Shown here: positions 46,472 to 56,262 of the stretch, in pieces
Numbering within the stretch: position 1 is the first letter of the stretch
Layout: every line of letters starts with the position of its first letter
Assembly (NCBI RefSeq): GCF_016801025.1
Contig: NZ_CP068983.1
Location: forward strand, 124,001-188,000
Direction of reading: 5' to 3'
DNA: 64,000 nt
From: Paradevosia shaoguanensis
Lineage (GTDB): Bacteria; Pseudomonadota; Alphaproteobacteria; Rhizobiales; Devosiaceae
The notes under the pieces: generated by a model
What the model saw: only the letters and a program-made list of their open reading frames with translations
Databases searched by the model: none
Told to the model about the DNA's origin: nothing
Position numbers and translations under genes: made by a program

Positions 46472-47821
46472 TTAAACACCGCCCAGGGCGACATCGAGCG
46501 CACCGAGGATCGTATCGACCTCTTCGGCCTTGAGGATCAGCGGCGGCGACAGGATGATATTCGGTCCGGAAATGCGGATCATGATGCCTTGGGCAAAGGC
46601 GGTATCGGCCACCTGCCCCATCAGCTTCTTGTCCGCAGCCTTCTTGGTCGCGCGGTCGGAAACCAGCTCCAGCGCCACCATCAGGCCCTTGCCGCGCACA
46701 TCGCCGACTACCTGGTGCTTATCCTGGAGCCGCTTGAGACCGGCCAGCAATTCCTCTCCACGCAGCCGGGCGTTCTCGGCAAGATTGAGCCGGCGCGTTT
46801 CGGCGAGGGCCGCGATGCCCGCAGCGCAACCGACCGGGTGCCCGGAATAGGTGTAACCCGTGCCGATATTGCCGAAGGTGGTCTTGTCGGCCTCGAAGGC
46901 CTCGGCGACCTTGGTGCCGATGAGCGTGGCGCCGAGCGGGAAATAGCCCGAGGTGATGGCCTTGGCGATGCACATCATGTCCGGCTGCACGCCCCAGAGG
47001 CGCGAACCCGACCACGCGCCGGCACGGCCGAAACCGGTCACCACCTCGTCGGCGATGAGCAGGATGTCGTGGTTGTCGCAGATCTTGCGGACCAGCGGCA
47101 TGAAGGTCTCATGCGGCACGATCACGCCCCCGGCGCCCAGAACCGGCTCCATGATGAAGGCGGCAATGGTATCTGCGCCCTGGAAGGCGATCTCGTCCTC
47201 GATGGCCGCCCCGACGAGCTGGGCTAGCTTGGCCGGGTCACTCTCGGTAAACGGATTGCGATAGGTCCAGGGGGCCGGCACGTGGAAGAAACCGGGCATC
47301 AGCGGCTCGTAATTGCGCCGGAAATTGGCGTTGCCGTTCGCCGAGGCGCCGCCGAAATGGGTGCCGTGATAGCCTTTCTTGAGCGCGAGGAACTTGGTCT
47401 TGTCAGCCTGCCCACGCACTTTCCAGTATTGCCGCGCCAGGCGCAGCGCGGTCTCGACCGAGTCCGAGCCGCCGGAGGTGAAGAAGGCGCGCGCCATGCC
47501 TTCGGGCGCGAAGAACTGCGTCACCTCATAGGCCAGCTCGATCGAAGTCGGGGTCGAGGTGCCGCGGAAGCCGGAATAATAGGGCAGCACGTCGAGCTGC
47601 CGGGCGATGGCCTGCTTGATGGGGTCGCAGCTATAGCCGAGATTGACGTTCCAGAGGCCGGCTACGGCGTCGAGCACCGTGCGGCCCTCGATATCGGTCA
47701 CATGCGTCCCCTCGCCTTTGGCGATGATGCGCGGCGGGTTGGCGCGCATGTCGGCCGGGTGAGCCATCGGGTGCCAGATGCTGCGGGCGTTCTGCTCCAC
47801 GAGGAAATTGTCATCGCGCAT
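46472..47821 (-). CDS. Class III aminotransferase (omega-transaminase type)
   Basis: 449-aa PLP-dependent aminotransferase. It has SIWHPMAHPADM at the start, FTSGGSDSVETALRLARQYW, KKGYHGTHFGG, ADEVVTGFGRAG and the PLP Lys in CIAKAITSG. This matches the omega-amino acid/amine:pyruvate group. ATG 47821 has GAAGAAAG upstream; a TTG six codons earlier overlaps the previous stop but lacks a ribosome site. Last gene of the IclR-UPF0261-HAD operon. The amine donor is unknown; an arylethylamine is possible. Confidence 0.88.
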   Translation of the reverse strand: MRDDNFLVEQNARSIWHPMAHPADMRANPPRIIAKGEGTHVTDIEGRTVLDAVAGLWNVNLGYSCDPIKQAIARQLDVLPYYSGFRGTSTPTSIELAYEVTQFFAPEGMARAFFTSGGSDSVETALRLARQYWKVRGQADKTKFLALKKGYHGTHFGGASANGNANFRRNYEPLMPGFFHVPAPWTYRNPFTESDPAKLAQLVGAAIEDEIAFQGADTIAAFIMEPVLGAGGVIVPHETFMPLVRKICDNHDILLIADEVVTGFGRAGAWSGSRLWGVQPDMMCIAKAITSGYFPLGATLIGTKVAEAFEADKTTFGNIGTGYTYSGHPVGCAAGIAALAETRRLNLAENARLRGEELLAGLKRLQDKHQVVGDVRGKGLMVALELVSDRATKKAADKKLMGQVADTAFAQGIMIRISGPNIILSPPLILKAEEVDTILGALDVALGGV

Positions 47822-47835
47822 GGGGATCGCTTTCT

Positions 47836-48492
47836 TCAAAGGCCGAAATAGGCGAGCGCCTCGTCATAAGACTTGGCGGGGTTTGTCACATCGAAATGCA
47901 CGGTCTTCATGCCGGCCCGTCGGGCCCCGGCGATGTTGCGCAACTGGTCATCCACGAAGACGCAGGCCTCGAGCGGCAGGCGCAGCTCGTCGGCTACCTG
48001 CTGGTAGGCGCGCGGGTCGGGCTTGAGGATGCCGGTATAGGTGGCGTCGACTATGGTCGCGAACGGCTTGAGCAGCGGCAGCTTGGTACGGAATTCCGCG
48101 CCGTAGAAGAGATCGAGTTCGTTCGAGAGCACGGCGAGCTTGTAGCCAGCCACATGCACCTGCCCGATCGCCCTGCGCGCTTCGGGGCGGATCACGGCAT
48201 CGGGGTCGGCGCCGCGGGCACGCTTGACGAAGGTCTGCATGTCCGACCAGTCCTCGTTGACCAGACGGCCGACTTCACGGGTGCGGGCATGCCAGTAGTC
48301 GCGCTCGGAAATCTCGTCGCGCTGCATCTTCTGCCAGAGGGGATCGGTCGAGGGATCGAAGGGCCCCCGCCAGGTCAGCGCGCCCCTGGGCAGGCCCAGG
48401 GCCTCCTCGGTCAGCGCGTGGGTTTCGAACAGGGTCTTGGAAACGACGCCGCCGAAATCGAGGACCAGTGCCTTTACGCCCAGCGCGCTCAT
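47836..48492 (-). CDS. HAD-superfamily phosphatase-like hydrolase
   Basis: 218-aa HAD hydrolase. Motif I is LVLDFGGVV, with Gly where DxD phosphatases have the second Asp, a form common in the haloacid dehalogenase/epoxide-hydrolase-N group. Motif II LSNEL, motif III Lys in LKPDPRAY and motif IV FVDDQLRN are present. It overlaps the UPF0261 gene by 4 bp and precedes the aminotransferase. Substrate unknown. Confidence 0.82.
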   Translation of the reverse strand: MSALGVKALVLDFGGVVSKTLFETHALTEEALGLPRGALTWRGPFDPSTDPLWQKMQRDEISERDYWHARTREVGRLVNEDWSDMQTFVKRARGADPDAVIRPEARRAIGQVHVAGYKLAVLSNELDLFYGAEFRTKLPLLKPFATIVDATYTGILKPDPRAYQQVADELRLPLEACVFVDDQLRNIAGARRAGMKTVHFDVTNPAKSYDEALAYFGL

Positions 48493-49748
48493 GCCGCCTC
48501 CGTCGCGTCGGGGCGTCCGGCCGGCACGATGCCTGCGGCCACCCAGCGGTCGAGAATGGCGAGCGCGGTTTCGACGAAGGCGCGATCGTTGATATGCGCG
48601 TCGATGGCGTGGAGTTCGGCGGGCGCGGCAACGCTCCTGCCCATCTCATCGACAAAGGCGGCCAGCCCCGCAGGATCATAGAAGGGCTCGCCCTCCTGGT
48701 CCCACTGCTCGATGCCGCGCGTCGGCAGGATGAAGGCCACGGGCGCCGTCGCGGTCGAGAGTTTCGCGCCGATCTTGCGCGCCACTTCGCGGCGGGTTTC
48801 CTCGTCGGCGGTCACCATGCCGATGAGGCGGTTATGGGCGTAGTAGGTACGCGCCTGGAGGTGGCTGGGCGGGGTTTGCCAGGCCGGCATGTCGATCATG
48901 TCGATGGCGCCCGGCGCGACGATCTGGGGAATACCGGCAATACCGGCGTTTTCCAGCCGATCCGGCCCGGAATTGACCACCGAGCCATTGTGGAAATTGG
49001 CCAGCTCCTGGAGCGAAAAGTCCATGACGGCGACAAAACCCTTCTGCGCCGCCAGCGCTTCGAGGGCGCGTCCGCCCATGCCGGTCGTGTGGAACACCAC
49101 CAGCTCGTAGCCGCGCTTTTCGAGCTCCGGCTTGAGGTCGACCATATAGGCGAGGCACGACTTGCCGAGCGAGCTCATGCCGATCACGGGCTTGGCCTTG
49201 GTCGGCACCACCACGGCCTTCGCCGCGCCAACCACCGCACCCGCAGCCTGGGACAGCACGGCCTTGCAGATGCTGTTGAGCCCATAGAGCCCGCCGGCCC
49301 AGAGGATCATCATCAGATCCGTCGCGATGCGGTCGGGGGGCAGCAGGTGGGAATAGGCGATGGTCGAAACCACGAATTTCGGCACGCCGAGCGGCAGCGC
49401 CAGCGCTACGTCGAGGGCAAGGTCCGTACCCATCGTGCCGCCAAGCGCGATGAAGGCATCGATCCTGCCTTCGGCATGCAGCCGACGCGTCAGGGCGGCA
49501 GCGCCCTCGGCCATGTAGGTCATGGCCGACATTTCGTCACCACCCGCTATGGCCTTGTCGAGATGGTGGCCGGCGGCGGCGAGTACGGTGTGCTTGTCGT
49601 AGTCGGGCTTGTAAGGCGGCTCGCCCAACACGCTCACATCCATCGAGATGGGCTGCCCGCCGGCCTGGCGGATGCAGTTCTCGATGAAGCGAAGTTCGTC
49701 GGCCTTGGTGTCGCCAGTGCCGATGACCAGGATTCTCGGAGTGCTCAT
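48489..49748 (-). CDS. UPF0261 / Tm-1-like ATP-binding protein
   Basis: 419-aa protein of the UPF0261 family, related to the N-terminal ATP-binding part of plant Tm-1. Typical are RILVIGTGDTKADELRFI, MDVSVLGEP, ALGGTMGTDLAL near residue 105 and a C-terminal FILPTRGIEQWDQEG. Usually a TIM-barrel partner gene lies next to it, which is absent here; instead it overlaps IclR and HAD genes. Biochemical role not established. Confidence 0.87.
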   Translation of the reverse strand: MSTPRILVIGTGDTKADELRFIENCIRQAGGQPISMDVSVLGEPPYKPDYDKHTVLAAAGHHLDKAIAGGDEMSAMTYMAEGAAALTRRLHAEGRIDAFIALGGTMGTDLALDVALALPLGVPKFVVSTIAYSHLLPPDRIATDLMMILWAGGLYGLNSICKAVLSQAAGAVVGAAKAVVVPTKAKPVIGMSSLGKSCLAYMVDLKPELEKRGYELVVFHTTGMGGRALEALAAQKGFVAVMDFSLQELANFHNGSVVNSGPDRLENAGIAGIPQIVAPGAIDMIDMPAWQTPPSHLQARTYYAHNRLIGMVTADEETRREVARKIGAKLSTATAPVAFILPTRGIEQWDQEGEPFYDPAGLAAFVDEMGRSVAAPAELHAIDAHINDRAFVETALAILDRWVAAGIVPAGRPDATEAA

Positions 49749-50533
49749 GCCACTTTGTCTTTGACTGCGCTTCGGGAAGCGAATGGAACGCTGCGCCCGT
49801 TGAGGCGCGCCGAAATCTTCTGGGCCGCGACCAGCACGGCCTCGCCATGCCTCTGCGCCGTTTCCTCGCTCACCCTGGCGAGCGGGCTCGCGACCGAGAG
49901 CGCGCCTATGGCATAGCCCTCGCGATCAACCACCGCCGCACCGACGCTGAAGACGCCTTCGGCCCTGCCCTGGTCGCTGATCGAGTAGCCGCGCTCGCGC
50001 GTTTCATCGAGCATGGCGAAGAGCTTTTCGGGGTCGGTGACGGTGAAGGGGCTGTGCTTGTCGAGCTTGCGGGCGAGGTAGGTACGCGCGTAGTCGGGCT
50101 TGGTGAACGCCAGGTAGGCGATGCCCGAGGCCGTGGCGTGGAGCGGAAAGCGGTCGCCGATGGAGACGCTGATGCGATTGGGCTGAGCCGATTCCTCGAC
50201 ATAGGTGGAGGTAAGGAAATCGGCATCGAATTCGGAAAGATGCGCGGTCTCACCGGTTTCCTCGGCCAACGCCACGACGAAGGAGCGCGCACTTTCGAGG
50301 AACGGGAAATGCGCCTCGCGGATCCGGGCGAAACGCACCGTTGCCGGACCCAGCCGGTAGAGCCGCGAGCTCTCGTCCTGCTCGATCAGCCCACCCGCGG
50401 CGAGCGAGAGCAGCAGGCGCCGCGTGGTGGCCTTGTCGAAGCCGACGATCTTGGCGAGTTCGGTCAGACCCAGCTCCGGCCGCTGGACTTCGAAAGCCTC
50501 GAGCAGGGTGATTGCCTTGCCGACAGTGCTCAT
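49745..50533 (-). CDS. IclR-family transcriptional regulator
   Basis: 262-aa regulator. A winged helix at residues about 1-60 (LGLTELAKIVGFDKATTRRLL) precedes an effector domain from about residue 75 (LHATASGIAYLAF; ISDQGRAEGVFSVGAAV). ATG 50533 with AAGGGAGA. It heads a four-gene minus-strand operon joined by 4-bp overlaps and is divergent from an aldehyde dehydrogenase operon. The GGTTC inverted repeats at three promoters are possible targets. Confidence 0.9.
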   Translation of the reverse strand: MSTVGKAITLLEAFEVQRPELGLTELAKIVGFDKATTRRLLLSLAAGGLIEQDESSRLYRLGPATVRFARIREAHFPFLESARSFVVALAEETGETAHLSEFDADFLTSTYVEESAQPNRISVSIGDRFPLHATASGIAYLAFTKPDYARTYLARKLDKHSPFTVTDPEKLFAMLDETRERGYSISDQGRAEGVFSVGAAVVDREGYAIGALSVASPLARVSEETAQRHGEAVLVAAQKISARLNGRSVPFASRSAVKDKVA

Positions 50534-50605
50534 ATTCTCTCCCTTGATGCCCGCCCAGCCTGGGGTTCGGGCCGCGTCAACCAACGATGTTTCGGCTCGC
50601 ATCAT

Positions 50606-50631
50606 TACTTAACGTGTGAAATACATTGACA
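50606..50631 (+). promoter_or_regulatory. HpaR-like operator with -35, ALDH promoter (S4)
   Basis: TACTTAAC-GTGTGAA-ATACA-TTGACA, matching S1 and S3 at 22 of 26 positions each and S2 at 20 of its first 22. Located in the 197-bp gap between the divergent IclR and aldehyde dehydrogenase genes. Confidence 0.65.
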
Positions 50632-50669
50632 CCACGTCAGGATGTTTGCAAGTCTGTTTATGAAATCAT

Positions 50670-50686
50670 GGTTCGGATAATGAACC
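50670..50686 (+). promoter_or_regulatory. Inverted repeat GGTTC-N7-GAACC, ALDH promoter
   Basis: GGTTCGGATAATGAACC, beginning exactly 44 bp after the start of TTGACA in S4, the same distance as in S3. It lies about 44 bp before the aldehyde dehydrogenase start. Confidence 0.6.
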
Positions 50687-50697
50687 TATAAGCAGAG

Positions 50698-50718
50698 CCT
50701 CGCAAGCAGTCTGCGAGG
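50698..50718 (+). other. Leader hairpin overlapping ribosome site
   Basis: Stem CCTCGCA / TGCGAGG with a 7-nt loop. The right arm ends at the GGGAGGAG ribosome site of the aldehyde dehydrogenase. An alternative pairing GCAGA (50692-50696) / TCTGC (50710-50714) excludes it, so the leader could switch between two folds. Confidence 0.35.
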
Positions 50719-50730
50719 GAGGAGACGGCA

Positions 50731-52209
50731 ATGCTTGAACAGGGCGCAATCGACCGGCTGGCGGCGCAATCCATCGCTCCGCAGGGTCATGTCATCGGCG
50801 GCAAGCGCCTCGCGGGCGAGGCCGTGTTCGATGTCGTGAGCCCTATAGATGGCAGGGTCTTCACCAGCATCGCCGAAGGTAGCGTCGCCGATGTCGACCG
50901 TGCCGTCGCTGCCGCTCGTGCCGCCTTCCCGGCCTGGCATCGCGCCGGCCCAGGCTTCCGCAAGAAGGTGCTGCTCAAGCTGGCCGATCTCATCGAGAAA
51001 CACGCGCTCGAACTCGCCGTGCTCGGTGTGCGCGACAACGGCACCGAGATATCCATGGCGCTCAAGGCCGAGCCGCTCTCGGCCGCAGGCACCTTCCGCT
51101 ACTACGCGGAGGCGGTCGACAAGGTCTATGACGAGATCGCGCCGACCAGCCAGGATGTGCTGGCCCTCGTCCATCGCGAGCCGCTGGGCGTCGTCGGCGC
51201 CATCGTGCCGTGGAATTTTCCGCTGATGATCGGCTCGTGGAAGGTCGCCCCTGCCCTCGCCGCCGGCAATACAATGGTGCTCAAACCCGCCGAAATCGCC
51301 TCGCTCACCCTGCTGCGCATCGCCGAACTGGCGCTCGAAGCCGGCATGCCCGAAGGCGTTTTCAACGTCGTCACGGGGCGCGGCTCGGTTGCCGGCAAGG
51401 CGCTGGCGCTGCACATGGATGTCGACGCGCTGGCCTTCACGGGCTCGGGGCCGGTCGGCCGCAAGCTGCTCGAATACTCGGCGCAGTCCAACCTCAAGCG
51501 CGTCTTTCTCGAACTGGGCGGCAAGTCGCCGAACATCGTCTTCAATGACGTTGCCGACCTCGACAAGGCGGTTAAGGTCAGCGCCAACGGCATCTTCCGC
51601 AATTCCGGGCAGGTCTGCGTGGCCGGCTCGCGCCTCCTGGTGCAGGAGGGCATCTACGACGCCTTCCTCGAAAAGCTCGCGGCGATGACGGTGAAATACA
51701 GGGTGGGCAATCCGCTCAGCCTCGAAAGCGATATCGGGGCCATTTCCAGCGCCGATCAACTGGCCAAGGACATCGCCTTCCTCGAAAGCGCGCAGCGCGA
51801 AGGCGGCACCGTCCGCACCGGCGGCAAGCGCCTCCTCGAGGAAACCGGCGGCTTCTACCTGTCCCCGGCCATCGTCGAAGGCGTCACGCCCGACATGACG
51901 CTTTCGCGCGAAGAGGTCTTCGGGCCAGTCCTCGCCGTAACCCGCTTCAAGACGATGGAGGAGGCGATCGCCATTGCCAATTCCACCGTCTACGGCCTCG
52001 CCTCTGCCGTGTGGACTTCCAGCCTCGCGACCGCCCACACCATGGTGCGCGCCATCAATGCCGGGGTCGTACACGTCAACACCTATGGTGGCGCCGACAT
52101 CACCGTGCCGCTCGGCGGCTTCAAGCAGTCCGGTTTCGGCCGCGACAAGTCGCTTCACGCCCTCGACAAATATACCGACCTCAAGACCGCCTGGATCGAC
52201 CTCAAGTGA
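50731..52209 (+). CDS. Aldehyde dehydrogenase (arylacetaldehyde-type)
   Basis: 492-aa NAD(P)-dependent aldehyde dehydrogenase with VPWNFPLMIGSWK, catalytic Glu in LELGGKSP and Cys in NSGQVCVAGSR. It most resembles the betaine/phenylacetaldehyde dehydrogenase group. ATG with GGGAGGAG upstream. It carries an HpaR-like operator and is followed by an aminotransferase gene (GTGA overlap). A role oxidising phenyl- or hydroxyphenylacetaldehyde to the arylacetate would link it to the hpa pathway; that is inference. Confidence 0.85.
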   Translation: MLEQGAIDRLAAQSIAPQGHVIGGKRLAGEAVFDVVSPIDGRVFTSIAEGSVADVDRAVAAARAAFPAWHRAGPGFRKKVLLKLADLIEKHALELAVLGVRDNGTEISMALKAEPLSAAGTFRYYAEAVDKVYDEIAPTSQDVLALVHREPLGVVGAIVPWNFPLMIGSWKVAPALAAGNTMVLKPAEIASLTLLRIAELALEAGMPEGVFNVVTGRGSVAGKALALHMDVDALAFTGSGPVGRKLLEYSAQSNLKRVFLELGGKSPNIVFNDVADLDKAVKVSANGIFRNSGQVCVAGSRLLVQEGIYDAFLEKLAAMTVKYRVGNPLSLESDIGAISSADQLAKDIAFLESAQREGGTVRTGGKRLLEETGGFYLSPAIVEGVTPDMTLSREEVFGPVLAVTRFKTMEEAIAIANSTVYGLASAVWTSSLATAHTMVRAINAGVVHVNTYGGADITVPLGGFKQSGFGRDKSLHALDKYTDLKTAWIDLK

Positions 52210-53590
52210 CCGCCCTCGCCTCCAATGCCGCCACCATCGACGACCTGATCGACCGCGAGCAGCAGCGCTTCGCCGATAGCCACCCCGCCTCGCGCGCCAA
52301 TTGGGAGCGCGGCAAGCGCCACTTCCTCTATGGCGGCCCGTCGCACTGGATGCGCCGCTGGGCCGGCGGCTTCCCGCTCTATGTTGAGGAAGCCAAGGGT
52401 GCCCGCCTCACCGATGTCGACGGCAAGTCCTATGTCGATTTCTGCCTGGGCGATACCGGCGGCATGTGCGGCCACGCACCCGAGGCCGTCACCGAAGCCG
52501 CTATCCGCCAACTCCAGCGCGGCACCACGACCATGCTTCCGACCGAGGAAAGCCTCTGGGTCGGCGAAGAACTGGCCCGGCGCTTCGGCCTTCCCTACTG
52601 GACCCTCACCACTTCGGCCACGGACGCCAATCGCGGGTCCATCCGGTTCTCGCGCATGGTCACCGGGCGGGACAAGGTGCTGGTCTTTTCCGGCTGCTAC
52701 CATGGCGGCGTCGAGGAGGCGCATGTCGAGCTGCGCGACGGCAAGGTGTCGCTGCGCAACATGATCCATCCCAACGGGGTCGATCACACCCACGTCTCCA
52801 AGGTCGTCGAGTTCAACGATTTCGATGCCGTGCGCGCCGCGCTTGCCGATCGCGACGTTGCCGTGGTGCTCATGGAGCCGGTCATGACCAATTTCGGCAT
52901 GATCCCGGTCGCCGAAGGCTTCCTTGATTTCGCACGCGAGGAAACCCGCAAGACGGGCACTCTCCTCATCATCGACGAAACCCACACGATCTCGTCCGGC
53001 CCCGGCGGCTATACGCGCCTCCACGGTCTCGAACCCGACTTCTTCGTGGCCGGCAAGGCCATTGCGGGCGGTATTCCGGCCGGCATTTTCGGGGTCAGCC
53101 AGGAGACGGCCGAAAAGATCTGGGCGGCCGTGCCCTATGTTAACCCGCGCCAGCGCCAATCGGCGCATCTGGGCATCGGCGGCACTTTGGCGGGCAATGC
53201 GCTCACCATCGCTACGATGAAGGCTGTGCTCGAAAGTGTGCTCACACCAGCCAATTTCGAGAAGATGATTGCCAATGCCCGGCGCCTTGCCGAGGGTGCC
53301 CGCGCCGTCATCTCGGCCAACAACCTGCCCTGGCATGTGACGCAGATCGGCGCGCGCGCCGAGATCATGTTCACCCCCCGCCCGCCGCGAAACGGTGCCG
53401 ACGTCATCGCCACGCGGCGCGGCGATCTCGAAACGCTGCTCCATGCCTTCTACATGAACGAGGGCATCCTGGTGACGCCGTTCCACACCATGTTCCTGAT
53501 GTGCCCGGCCACGACCGAGGCGGACGTCGACCACCACACCGCCGTCTTCGGCCGGTTCGTCGAACTCCTCAAGCAGGAAGGCATCGTCTG

Positions 53591-53591
<1 letters not shown>
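52206..53591 (+). CDS. Class III aminotransferase (GSA-aminomutase-like)
   Basis: 461-aa PLP enzyme with DIDGK-like DVDGKSYVDFCLGDTGGMCGHAP, FSGCYHG, DETHTISSGPGG (PLP-ring Asp) and the PLP Lys in FVAGKAIAGGIP. It differs from the aminotransferase at 46472. The GTG start overlaps the ALDH stop by 4 bp; no downstream ATG preserves the N-terminus. Coupled to an aldehyde dehydrogenase, it probably turns an amine into the aldehyde used by that enzyme. Amine identity unknown; arylethylamines are a candidate. Confidence 0.85.
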
Positions 53592-54366
<775 letters not shown>

Positions 54367-54370
<4 letters not shown>

Positions 54371-55140
54371 CCGGCCGGCTTCAGGGCAAGACCGCTCTCA
54401 TCACCGGCGCCGCCACCGGCATGGGCCGCGCCACCGCCGAGCGCTTCGCTGACGAGGGCGCAAGCCTCATCCTCTTCGGTCTCGGCGGCGCGGACCTCGA
54501 TGCAGCCGGCAAGGCTGCCGGCGCGAAGGTCGTCCACGGCGACATCACCTCGAAGACCGACGTATCGCGCGCCATCGAGGCCTGCGGCGAGAGCCTCGAC
54601 ATCCTTGTCAGCGCCGCCGGCATCATCCTCACGGATTATCCGGAAACCGTCACCGACGAGGGCTGGGAAAAGACCTTCGCGATCAACGTCACCGGTACGA
54701 TGAATGTCTGCCGCGCTGCCCTGCCTCTGCTGCGCCGACGTGGGGGAGCCATCGTCAACATCGCTTCGGTCGCCGCCTTCAACAGTGGGCCGGGCATGAC
54801 CAGCTACGCGTCGAGCAAGGCAGCGCTCGTCGCCTATACGCGCTCGATCGCGGTAGCGCACGGCGCCGACGGCATCCGCGCCAATGTCATCGCGCCCGGC
54901 TGGGTGCGCACGCCGATGAGCGACATGGAGATGGATGACGTCGCCCGAGCCAATGGCACGACGCGCGAGGAAGAATTCGAGAACCTGCGCCAGCGCATCG
55001 GCCTGCGCCGCATTGCCGATGCGTCGGAAATCGCGGCGTGCTGCCTGTTCCTGGCGAGCGAGGACGCATCGTTCGTCACCGGTACCGTGCTCGTCGCCGA
55101 TGGAGGAGGTCGCGCGCCGGTCGCCAATCGCGCGGTTTGA
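54367..55140 (+). CDS. SDR-family oxidoreductase
   Basis: 257-aa short-chain dehydrogenase: TGAATGMG near residue 14, SAAG in place of NNAG, catalytic Ser in NIASVAA and YASSK near residue 150, plus a C-terminal GTVLVADGG. Paralogous to the preceding gene but clearly different in the substrate loop. Last gene of the operon that starts at 50731; a hairpin follows at 55145-55169. Confidence 0.9.
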
Positions 55141-55144
55141 GACT

Positions 55145-55169
55145 TGACCGCCGGATGGTCCGGCAGTCA
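55145..55169 (+). terminator. Probable terminator after second SDR
   Basis: Nested stem TGAC-C-GCCGGA-(TGG)-TCCGGC-A-GTCA followed by CTTT. Lies 5 bp after the SDR stop and before the FeaR-like gene, separating the two units. Confidence 0.5.
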
Positions 55170-55207
55170 CTTTGGGCCGAATAGGCCAACACTGTAGGGA
55201 GGCAGGG

Positions 55208-56161
55208 TTGGAACTGTTGCAGAGCCAGGACCTGGTGCAGCGCACCTGGTCGGTCGTTCCCTACGAACAATGGGCGGACGACCTTCACACCATCTGCGGG
55301 AACTTCAATCCCGTGACCGTCGGCAAGGGCGATGGCGTCATCGGCGCCGCGCGCGGGATCGATGTGGGCGGCATGAGCTTCGCCCATGTCTCGAACAATC
55401 TCGACCGCGTGCATCGCTCGATGGACGACATCCGGCGCGATGCCAAGGAACACCTCTTCCTCATCGTGCAGGTCGAGGGCTCGTGCGGGGTCGAGCATTA
55501 CGGCCGACAGAGCATCCTCGATGTCGGCGATTGCATCCTGGTGGATTCGACCAAGCCGACCACGTTCCATTTCGGCGGTCTCTTCTCAAACCACCTCTCG
55601 ATGCACCTGCCCCGGCAGATCATGTATTCGGAGGCCAAGGTCGGCTTCGACGTGGCCCGCAAGCTCGATGGCCATGACCCCATGGCCGTGATGCTGCGCG
55701 CGCTCATCGCCAAGATCATGACCTCGGACGAGGACGGCTCGCCGCATCTGCGCGAGCTGATGTTCAACGCCACCCGCCAGGCCTTCGTCACGGGCGGCGG
55801 CGAGACTGCGCTGGCGCCGGTCAGCGACAGCGCCAGCAAGCGGCTCGAAATCGTCGACATCCTCATCGACCGCCACCTCACCGATGCCGAGCTCGGCGCC
55901 AAGTGGCTCGCCACGCAGATCGGCGTCTCGATCCGCACGCTGCAGGAGGATTTCCAGGGTCTGGGCGTCACCTGCACCACCGTGATCCGCGACCGGCGCC
56001 TGCGCCTTGCGCGCGAGCGCATCGAGCAGATCCGCGAGGCGGGAAGCAAGGAGACCATCGCGGAGGTCGCCTATTCCACGGGGTTCAACGACATCTCGTA
56101 CTTCAACCGCAGCTTCAAGGAGCTGTTTGCCTGCGCGCCGCGTGACCTCCTGAAGCAATAG
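55208..56161 (+). CDS. FeaR-like AraC-family regulator
   Basis: 317-aa regulator. The N-terminal sensor domain has CGNFNP, DVGDCILVDSTKPTTF and HLSMHLPRQIM, the same landmarks in the same order as FeaR of E. coli, which activates arylethylamine oxidation genes. The C-terminal AraC pair of helix-turn-helix motifs includes YSTGFNDISYFNRSFKE. TTG start at 55208 with GGGAGG at 5 bp; the upstream in-frame ATG overlaps the terminator. An 11-bp direct repeat at 56167-56199, just downstream of the gene, is its probable target. Confidence 0.82.
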   Translation: MELLQSQDLVQRTWSVVPYEQWADDLHTICGNFNPVTVGKGDGVIGAARGIDVGGMSFAHVSNNLDRVHRSMDDIRRDAKEHLFLIVQVEGSCGVEHYGRQSILDVGDCILVDSTKPTTFHFGGLFSNHLSMHLPRQIMYSEAKVGFDVARKLDGHDPMAVMLRALIAKIMTSDEDGSPHLRELMFNATRQAFVTGGGETALAPVSDSASKRLEIVDILIDRHLTDAELGAKWLATQIGVSIRTLQEDFQGLGVTCTTVIRDRRLRLARERIEQIREAGSKETIAEVAYSTGFNDISYFNRSFKELFACAPRDLLKQ

Positions 56162-56166
56162 GCGTC

Positions 56167-56199
56167 TCGCCCCGCGTTTGAGTCCAATTCGCCCCGCGT
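56167..56199 (+). promoter_or_regulatory. Direct repeat TCGCCCCGCGT, AraC-type site
   Basis: TCGCCCCGCGT occurs exactly at 56167-56177 and 56189-56199, 22 bp apart (about two DNA turns), the arrangement of AraC-family activator sites. A weak -10 (CATACT, 56231-56236) and a GGGAGGAG ribosome site follow, leading to the aldehyde dehydrogenase at 56263. Confidence 0.6.
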
Positions 56200-56262
56200 C
56201 CCTCTCCAAGACGCGTTCCGGCCGGCGATTCATACTCCTCTCAGTTCTGGGAGGAGCCCGAA

